From Armatimonadota bacterium (GTDB lineage Bacteria > Armatimonadota > UBA10988 > DTZQ01): DNA of 9,354 nt. Below the pieces are notes generated by a model. That model did not search any database, was not told where the DNA came from, and was given only the letters and a program-made list of their open reading frames with translations. This document shows positions 4,648 through 9,354 of this stretch, piece by piece; position 1 is the first letter of the stretch; every line of letters starts with the position of its first letter. The stretch is taken from assembly GCA_012961305.1 (NCBI GenBank), contig DTZQ01000114.1:1-9354 (forward strand), in the 5' to 3' direction. The position numbers and the translations under genes are program-made.

Positions 4648-6147
4648 ATGAGACGCAAATGGTGGCGAACATATAGAGGCCGGGAGCGGGGGGTAGCCTT
4701 CCCCTTATCTCTGGCGGCTTTGACCATCATGTTCGCCTTGGGAGCCGCAGTTCTGGGCCTGAGCCAGATTTCGCTGAACAATGCCCTGTTACAACGCGAC
4801 CGCCTGGCAGCCCGATTCGCAACCCGCAGCGGGTTCGAGTTGGCGGACGCCTGGCTGCGCAGCCAATCTCCTCCCCCGGAGACGTTAGACCCCTTTGACC
4901 CCTTTGGAGGGGAACAAACCCTGCCCGATGGGAGCCGCTACCGGGTGCTCATTGAACCCGACCCCGGCAACGTTGGTAGGGCCATTAAGAAGTACACGGT
5001 TTGGGTGGAGGGCCACAAAGGAAGGCAGGGGGCAGCCCGGCTGGCGGTACAACTACGCATGGGCAGTTTCGCCAACTATGCTTATTTCACCGACGAGGAG
5101 ATTTCCACCTTCTCTCGGGGGCGAATTTGGTTCATAGGAGAGGACGAGATACATGGCCCGGTGCACAGTAACGATACCTTTCACATCCGTTGGGACGAAG
5201 AAAGCCCTATAATTCCTATTTTCTTTGACTCAGTAACCAGTGCCAGTCACCACGTGGTTTACAATCCCACACCCCACAACGATTACGAATATTCCCATAT
5301 CTTCCGCAATGGACGCGCCGCTTTACATCTGGAAACAGCCCGGATTGAACTGCCTGAGGCCCCGCTGGAGCAGTTGGAGGCAGCCTGGGGTTCCACCACC
5401 GGCCTGCCCTCGGAGCAGAAAGTGTACATCGTCCCCGGCCACGGCATCTACGTGGAGGGAAATGTGGAGCGCTTTGAGTTCTTGGTGTACCAAAATAAAC
5501 CGCTGTTGAAGATTGACCAACCGGTGCCTGGCGATGCTACCCGCTACCGACGCACCTACATCCAAATTGACGAAGCCGCTGGAGTCACTCGTTATCGGGA
5601 GCAAATCAGGCGGCGGAACAACAACAGCATCCTTTGGGATTCAGGGGTGCAGACCCAAAGCGGCATCCCTAACGGCTCCATTTTCGTGAACGGTCACATT
5701 TACGACCTTCGGGGTACGGTGAAGGGACAGTACACGGTCACTACCAATGTCGGGAAAGACATACACATCAAAGCAGACATCCGCTACGCCACTGACCCGC
5801 TGACCAATCCCAACTCTACGGACAGGTTGGGTTTGGTCGCCCAGTACATCGTGGTAGATGAAGACGCTCCCTGGAACCTGCGCATTGATGCGGTGCTCCT
5901 GGCCGGCAGTCGAACTAACGATGGGGCTTTCTACTATGCTGGATACCGGCGTCGCCTCCGCGGGACACTAACGGTGGTGGGAGGGGTTATCCAGAAATCC
6001 CGCGGTCCGGTGGGGATGTTCAGTTATGTGGGCAAAATTCGGGGCTATACCAAGGACTACCACTTCGACGAACGGATGAAACTGACGCCGCCCCCTTACT
6101 TCCCGGCAACAGGGGTGTATGAGATACTGGCCTGGCAGGAATTGTAA
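4648..6147 (+). CDS. PilX / DUF4900-like pilus-associated protein
   Basis: A 499-residue protein with a pilin-like start and a large exported domain. The leader MRRKWWRTYRGRERG ends at Gly15. The mature segment VAFPLSLAALTIMFALGAAVLGLSQIS is hydrophobic but has Leu in place of Glu at position 5, as in PilX N-terminal proteins. Residues 144-151 (YAYFTDEE), 169-180 (HGPVHSNDTFHI), 343-364 (GSIFVNGHIYDLRGTVKGQY...) and 441-456 (LTVVGGVIQKSRGPVG), with a YHFDERM...PPPYFP ending, fit the DUF4900 family, whose middle has a beta-helix look. It is far longer than classical PilX. The ATG at 4648 has AAGGAG at 4635-4640, overlapping the stop of the PilW-like gene, and the kinase follows after 17 nt. 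The likely role is a minor pilus or tip component, perhaps an adhesin; function is inferred. Confidence 0.75.
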   Translation: MRRKWWRTYRGRERGVAFPLSLAALTIMFALGAAVLGLSQISLNNALLQRDRLAARFATRSGFELADAWLRSQSPPPETLDPFDPFGGEQTLPDGSRYRVLIEPDPGNVGRAIKKYTVWVEGHKGRQGAARLAVQLRMGSFANYAYFTDEEISTFSRGRIWFIGEDEIHGPVHSNDTFHIRWDEESPIIPIFFDSVTSASHHVVYNPTPHNDYEYSHIFRNGRAALHLETARIELPEAPLEQLEAAWGSTTGLPSEQKVYIVPGHGIYVEGNVERFEFLVYQNKPLLKIDQPVPGDATRYRRTYIQIDEAAGVTRYREQIRRRNNNSILWDSGVQTQSGIPNGSIFVNGHIYDLRGTVKGQYTVTTNVGKDIHIKADIRYATDPLTNPNSTDRLGLVAQYIVVDEDAPWNLRIDAVLLAGSRTNDGAFYYAGYRRRLRGTLTVVGGVIQKSRGPVGMFSYVGKIRGYTKDYHFDERMKLTPPPYFPATGVYEILAWQEL

Positions 6148-6164
6148 GCGGAGGGAGAAAGGTA

Positions 6165-7430
6165 ATGTGGGCCTTAAGCAATGCGCTCGTTCGCCACTGG
6201 ACCGCCGTTAGCCAGCGTTGGCATTCCTGGAGAGAGGCCACCCGGCGGGCTAAGGAGAAAGCCGCCGCCGTACTTTCAGCACCTGGGGAAGAACCGCCAG
6301 TGGAGGTGCTGCGGCCCCTCGAGGAGCGACAAGAGCAGTTGTGGACCTTAGCCCTAACCCTCATTTTCCTCCTCTCCATTGGCGTATTCCTCTTGGACCT
6401 AATTGCCTCGGTGGGAGAACAAAAGGCAGAAGTTGGGCCATTTACCATCCTGATAGAACGCCCCCAACTCTACGATGCTGAGCGCATTCTGTTCCTCATG
6501 ATTCTGCTGGCGATGGCCTACTTCCGGGAATGGGTGAAATCCCTGCGCAATGAGAACCGCCGGCTTTACCGCCAAAGTGAGGGACAAGTGCAGCGTTTAC
6601 AGGAGGCCCTCCACGAACTGGAAACCACCCAAGCCCAATTGCTGCAATCCTCGAAACTGGCTTCCATCGGTCTCTTGGCAGGAGGGGTAGCCCACGAACT
6701 CAACAACCCCCTGCAAATCGTCCTGGGCCGCACGGAACTGCTCTTGGAAGATGCTCCGCCGGGCAGTGCGCAGCATCGCGATTTACAGGAAATACACCAC
6801 GAACTGCAGCGCATGGTGGACATCGTTCAGAACTTGCTTGCCTTCTCCCGCGCCAGTCGGCGCAACGAAATGGAGGCAGTACAACTAAACGAAGTGGTCA
6901 ACACCACCCTTGCCCTCTTGGGACAGCAGTTGCGGGTCAAAAACATCGAACCGCATACCGACCTCCAGCCCGACTTGCCACCAGTGTGGGGCAATGCCGG
7001 GAAGTTGCAGCAAGTGTTGACCAACCTGGCAGTGAACGCGGTGCAGGCCATGCCCAACGGAGGACGGTTGGAAGTGACCACCTCCTGCCTCGGGAACCAA
7101 GTGATATTGCGGGTACGTGATACGGGCTGTGGCATTCCCCCAGAACATCTGGAGCATATATGGGACCCGTTCTTCACTACTAAACCGCCGGGTGAAGGAA
7201 CCGGCTTGGGATTGTCAGTGACCTACGGCATTGTCAAGGAGCACGGAGGAGAAATCGCTGTCTCCAGTGAAGTGGGAAAGGGTACGGAATTCACCCTTCT
7301 ATTCCCGCCGGCCACCGAACGCCAGCCGGCGGTGAACGCGGGCGAGGAGGAATCAAAGTCCTTGCTGCGGTTGACGGCTCCACCACCGCCGCGTACAGAC
7401 TTGGTTGCGGTGGCGAAACCCAATGCGTAA
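6165..7430 (+). CDS. Membrane sensor histidine kinase
   Basis: A 421-residue kinase. Two hydrophobic segments lie at about 60-82 and 107-120, with only about 25 residues between them. A coiled region (about 124-163) leads to the H-box, GLLAGGVAHELNNPLQ, with phospho-acceptor His177. The ATP-binding domain has the N-box (Asn287, Asn291 in TNLAVNAVQAM), G1 box DTGCGIP (319-325), F-box FF at 336-337 and G2 box GEGTGLGLS (343-351). The fold class resembles NtrB/PilS-like kinases. The periplasmic loop is too short for a classical sensor domain, so it may sense membrane or pilus state, or cytoplasmic cues through residues 1-59. A proline-rich tail (APPPPR near 405-410) follows. The ATG at 6165 has GAGGGAG at 6151-6157 and lies 17 nt after the PilX-like gene, so it belongs to the pilin operon. 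The stop TAA lies inside a heptad repeat. Confidence 0.88.
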   Translation: MWALSNALVRHWTAVSQRWHSWREATRRAKEKAAAVLSAPGEEPPVEVLRPLEERQEQLWTLALTLIFLLSIGVFLLDLIASVGEQKAEVGPFTILIERPQLYDAERILFLMILLAMAYFREWVKSLRNENRRLYRQSEGQVQRLQEALHELETTQAQLLQSSKLASIGLLAGGVAHELNNPLQIVLGRTELLLEDAPPGSAQHRDLQEIHHELQRMVDIVQNLLAFSRASRRNEMEAVQLNEVVNTTLALLGQQLRVKNIEPHTDLQPDLPPVWGNAGKLQQVLTNLAVNAVQAMPNGGRLEVTTSCLGNQVILRVRDTGCGIPPEHLEHIWDPFFTTKPPGEGTGLGLSVTYGIVKEHGGEIAVSSEVGKGTEFTLLFPPATERQPAVNAGEEESKSLLRLTAPPPPRTDLVAVAKPNA

Positions 7431-7477
7431 AACGTAATGCGGGAAGCGTAAGGTTAAATTACGTTTTATGCTTTACA
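7425..7477. repeat. Inverted heptad arrays (CGTAANN) overlapping the kinase stop
   Basis: Four 7-nt units start at 7426, 7433, 7440 and 7447. Three begin CGTAA; the third is divergent (CGGGAAG). The first unit contains the kinase stop codon TAA (7428-7430). On the other strand, units in the same phase run from 7477 back to 7457 (TGTAAAG, CATAAAA, CGTAATT). As a result GCGTAAAACGTAAT (7425-7438) pairs with ATTACGTTTTATGC (7458-7471), a 14-bp stem with one G-U pair and a 19-nt loop. The RNA could fold as a hairpin between the kinase and the response regulator and so dampen read-through, but no U-tract follows. Confidence 0.55.
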
Positions 7478-7540
7478 CGATGGGCTAAAGGCTGACCGCT
7501 AAGGACAGAACGTTTACCATCAGACAAGGAGGGGAGCATC

Positions 7541-7915
7541 ATGGGTGGGAAAGCGAGAGTGTTGGTGGTGGACGATGAGCCGGGCGTAGGTCGGCTCTTC
7601 CGCGATGTACTGGAACGACAAGGCTACGAAACAGTCGTGGCCCAAGATGGACTGCAAGCCCTACGGTTCGCCCAGAACCAGCGGTTTGACTTGGTGTTTC
7701 TCGACCTGTGTATGCCCGGTTTAGATGGGGTCACGACGTTGAAATATCTGAAGCATCACAACCCGGACATCAATGTGGTCATCATCACTGGACACGGCTC
7801 GACCAAACAAATTACCGAATCGCTGGAGCGAGGAGCGGCGGTGTGCCTCATGAAGCCTCTCAGCATCGCTCAAATTCGAGATACTGTGGCTCTGTTTACG
7901 GAAGCACCAGCCTAA
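7541..7915 (+). CDS. Single-domain response regulator (CheY-like receiver)
   Basis: A 124-residue receiver domain without an output domain. The acidic pair is Asp11-Asp12, the phospho-acceptor Asp55 (in FLDLCMPGLDG), the switch Thr Thr83 (in VVIITGHG) and the conserved Lys Lys105 (in CLMKPL). The MPGLDG and GHGSTKQ signatures are like those of NtrC-family receivers, but the protein ends right after the receiver fold. The ATG at 7541 has a strong SD, AAGGAGGGG at 7526-7534. It lies 110 nt after the kinase, with the heptad inverted repeat between them, and is the most likely phosphotransfer partner of that kinase. Its output must be protein-protein, for example on the pilus motor, or a phosphorelay. 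It is not a recent duplicate of the receiver at 588, from which it differs strongly. Confidence 0.88.
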   Translation: MGGKARVLVVDDEPGVGRLFRDVLERQGYETVVAQDGLQALRFAQNQRFDLVFLDLCMPGLDGVTTLKYLKHHNPDINVVIITGHGSTKQITESLERGAAVCLMKPLSIAQIRDTVALFTEAPA

Positions 7916-7972
7916 GTACTACCTTGCACAAATTCGCTCCGAGAGAATTTCAGCACCGATATCGGGTGTGGA

Positions 7973-8053
7973 CGTAAGTTAAGTAGGTGATTAAGTGGCT
8001 CAGGTGACCAAGTGCCTGGTCCGCCACCCAGTCACCCTGTTACTTAGCCACTG
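7973..8053. repeat. Short-word inverted repeat between convergent genes
   Basis: A 17-nt unit is repeated in tandem at 7986-8002 and 8003-8019; 12 of 17 bases match, sharing GGTGA, AAGTG and CT. The opposite strand holds related words (GTGGCTAAGTA and GGTGACTGGG, read from 8052 backward). As an RNA, AGTGGCT (7994-8000) pairs with AGCCACT (8046-8052), and AGG/TGAC (8002-8008) with GTCA/CCT (8031-8038) past one bulged C. It lies between the receiver gene and the minus-strand deaminase gene and could act as a bidirectional 3'-end structure; no clear U-tract is seen. CCGATATCGG at 7956-7965 is a separate 10-bp palindrome just upstream. Confidence 0.45.
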
Positions 8054-8071
8054 CCAAATTGCCCTGCACGT

Positions 8072-8554
8072 CTACACGTCTTGCGGGTATTCCACCGGTT
8101 GGAGTCTTCCCTCCACATAGCGAAAGAGGCGCACCCCTCCGTGTTTCAGCACCTCAAGGGATTCTGGGGGCATCCCGAACTCCTCGTTGAGGATGAAAAT
8201 CACCCGCGCAATACCCGCATTGACGATGGCGGCGGCGCAATGCTGACAGGGGAAACCATTAACGTAAAGGTCGGCCCCGATAGTAGAAACCCCACTGCGG
8301 GCGGCGTTGATAATGGCATTGGCCTCCGCATGGACCACTGGACAGGGGTAAGTTGAACCGTGGGGCAAGTCCAGTTTGTCCTTAATGCATTCCTCACAGT
8401 GGGGAAAGCCTCGCGGCACCCCATTGTACCCCGTGGCTAAAATAACGTTGTCTCGTACCAAAATAGCCGCATACTGCGCCCGCAGGCAGGTACTCCGCTG
8501 CCGCAGGGTCTCTATCATTTGAAAGAACGTCTCGTGAAAACTCGGCCGCTCCAT
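8072..8554 (-). CDS. Deoxycytidylate (dCMP) deaminase family protein, ComEB-like
   Basis: A 160-residue zinc deaminase of the dCMP/cytidine deaminase superfamily. dCMP deaminase turns dCMP into dUMP, the precursor for dTMP, in the cytoplasm. The zinc site is His75-Ala-Glu77 (in VVHAEANAI), Cys103 and Cys106 (PCQHC), with Glu77 as the proton shuttle. Extra cysteines at 53, 56 and 71 fit the second zinc site seen in many dCMP deaminases. ATGYNGVPRGFPHC (40-53) is the substrate-side signature of this subgroup, which makes dCMP more likely than free cytidine or tRNA substrates. I use the ATG at 8554-8552; a TTG at 8578 extends the frame by eight basic residues but has a badly spaced SD. It is monocistronic, convergent with the receiver gene, and has its own promoter at 8654-8681. 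ComEB-like naming reflects family only; nothing here suggests a competence operon. Confidence 0.85.
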   Translation of the reverse strand: MERPSFHETFFQMIETLRQRSTCLRAQYAAILVRDNVILATGYNGVPRGFPHCEECIKDKLDLPHGSTYPCPVVHAEANAIINAARSGVSTIGADLYVNGFPCQHCAAAIVNAGIARVIFILNEEFGMPPESLEVLKHGGVRLFRYVEGRLQPVEYPQDV

Positions 8555-8606
8555 CTCCCTTGCCTTTCCCCTTCGCAAGCCTCAGCCGTTGGCCATCAGC
8601 CTATTT

Positions 8607-8631
8607 CAGGATGCATGATGTCAACATCCTG
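8607..8631 (-). promoter_or_regulatory. Hairpin in the leader of the deaminase gene
   Basis: CAGGATG (8607-8613) and CATCCTG (8625-8631) form a perfect 7-bp inverted repeat with an 11-nt loop. It lies within the roughly 90-nt leader expected from the minus-strand promoter. It may be an operator or an RNA stem; its role is unknown. Confidence 0.4.
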
Positions 8632-8653
8632 CACCCAGTAAACGTTCATCCCA

Positions 8654-8681
8654 AGTATAACCCATTCCCCTATTTTGTCAA
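8654..8681 (-). promoter_or_regulatory. Minus-strand sigma-70 promoter for the deaminase gene
   Basis: Read on the minus strand, a perfect TTGACA (8681-8676) is followed after 16 bp by TATACT (8659-8654). Transcription would start near 8647, giving about 90 nt of leader before the ATG at 8554. The same bases read on the plus strand as TTGTCA (8675-8680), which could be a weak -35 box for the divergent oxidoreductase gene, though its TACATA at 8701-8706 is 20 bp away. Confidence 0.65.
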
Positions 8682-8793
8682 GGGCCCGAATGGCGACTGG
8701 TACATAAGACCGGGCTAAAACCATTAGGAGGAATCGCCAGAATTGCGGATAAAAACTTACCTAAAAACAAGCATCGAAGGAGGCGAAAACCCC

Positions 8794-9354
8794 ATGAGTC
8801 TTGCGGAGAACGTCCAATTGGCCGGGCGGGAAATTGAAGCCACCTACGAAGTGGTGGTCATCGGCGGTGGGCTGGCGGGTGTGTGTGCGGCCATCAGCGC
8901 GGCTCGGCATGGCTGCAAAACGGCCCTGGTGCACGACCGCCCCGTTTTGGGAGGTAATTCCAGCAGCGAGATTCGCGTGGCGCCGGGGGGCGCGAACAAC
9001 GGCGGGGCTTGGGCCCGAGAGACAGGCATCATTGAGGAACTCCAAATTGAAGAGCGGGTGCGCAACCACGACCTCTTCCGCAACGGGCTCATCAACTCCC
9101 AATGGGACCTGGTGCTGTACGAAAGGGTCAGAGCGGAAGAGAACCTGACCCTCTACCTAAACACCCTGGCCAAAGGCGTGGAGATGGCCGGCCCGGGGCG
9201 GATTGCGGCGGTCTTTGGCTTCCAGGCCGGCACGGAGCGAACGCTTAAACTCCAGGCTGACTACTTCATTGATTGCACCGGCGACGGCACCATTGGAGCC
9301 GCGGCCGGAGCGGAGTTCCGCCTGGGACGGGAGGCTCGGCGGGAGTTCAACGAA
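8794..9354 (+). CDS. FAD-dependent oxidoreductase, N-terminal part (runs off window)
   Basis: The first 187 residues of a flavoprotein, open to the end of the window. VVVIGGGLAGVCAAISAARHG (20-40) is the FAD-binding Rossmann motif, with Gly24, Gly26 and Gly29. VLGGNSSSEIRV (51-62) is the second conserved element and matches the FAD_oxidored family (PF12831-type). FIDCTGDGTIGAAAGAEFRLG, near the end, is the typical third segment (DxTGDGxxxxxAGAxxxxG). Family members are cytosolic or exported oxidoreductases of mostly unknown substrate, often near carbohydrate-degradation genes; the substrate cannot be told. The ATG at 8794 has GAAGGAGG at 8776-8783. A TTG at 8743 is in frame, preceded by AGGAGG at 8726-8731, but homology begins after 8794. 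No signal peptide is visible. It is divergent from the deaminase and probably starts a new transcription unit. Confidence 0.85.
   Translation, partial: MSLAENVQLAGREIEATYEVVVIGGGLAGVCAAISAARHGCKTALVHDRPVLGGNSSSEIRVAPGGANNGGAWARETGIIEELQIEERVRNHDLFRNGLINSQWDLVLYERVRAEENLTLYLNTLAKGVEMAGPGRIAAVFGFQAGTERTLKLQADYFIDCTGDGTIGAAAGAEFRLGREARREFNE

Noticed and set aside
8555..8578. TTG start extending the deaminase by eight residues
   Set aside because: The upstream SD (GAGG) is only one base from the TTG, and the family usually starts near the ATG at 8554.
8743..8793. TTG start giving a 17-residue longer oxidoreductase
   Set aside because: The ATG at 8794 has a good SD, and the added residues look unlike the family, though AGGAGG at 8726-8731 keeps it formally possible.
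1..9354. CRISPR arrays, tRNA or rRNA genes, insertion sequences
   Set aside because: No regular spaced repeats of CRISPR type, no cloverleaf with conserved tRNA loops and no transposase motifs were seen on either strand.

Overview
The window reads as a bacterial chromosome fragment of moderately high GC content: strong Shine-Dalgarno sites, a sigma-70 type promoter, a lipobox lipoprotein, a riboswitch and a type IV pilin cluster. The phylum cannot be fixed from sequence alone. The long PilX/DUF4900-like protein, the single-domain response regulators and short degenerate intergenic repeats would suit Chloroflexota or a neighbouring lineage such as Armatimonadota, but that is a guess.

Layout. 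(1) Positions 1-1010: a GC-rich palindromic repeat, then a hydrogenase maturation protease overlapped by a single-domain response regulator, probably the 3' end of a [NiFe]-hydrogenase operon lying upstream. (2) Positions 1011-1437: a non-coding stretch with small hairpins, a clear promoter and a structured leader of about 200 nt. (3) Positions 1438-2846: two exported proteins, one with a DUF2341-like N-terminal half and one lipoprotein with a carboxypeptidase-regulatory-like beta domain. (4) Positions 2847-3183: a leader holding a strong hairpin, an A/T-flanked inverted repeat and a convincing cyclic-di-GMP-I (GEMM-I) riboswitch. (5) Positions 3184-6147: a GspG/PilE-like pilin, a PilV/GspI-like and a PilW/GspJ-like minor pilin, and a 499-residue PilX/DUF4900-like protein. 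(6) Positions 6165-7915: a membrane histidine kinase only 17 nt after the PilX-like gene, then another single-domain response regulator. (7) Positions 8072-8554, minus strand: a dCMP deaminase with its own promoter. (8) Positions 8794-9354: the 5' part of an FAD-dependent oxidoreductase that runs off the window.

How it fits together. The centre looks like a c-di-GMP-controlled surface-appendage locus. A riboswitch precedes the major pilin-like gene, the minor pilins follow, and a sensor kinase sits in the same transcription unit with a receiver-only partner downstream. No pilus ATPase, platform protein or prepilin peptidase is present, so the machine must be encoded elsewhere. The two exported proteins just upstream may be surface partners.

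The least expected signals are intergenic. Degenerate 7-nt words of the form CGTAANN occur in two gaps of the pilin/kinase region (3615-3642 and 7426-7477). The second array supplies the stop codon of the kinase and is followed by an inverted counterpart. A different short-word inverted repeat sits between the convergent genes at 7973-8053. Two long GC-rich hairpins without U-tracts bracket the riboswitch and pilin gene.
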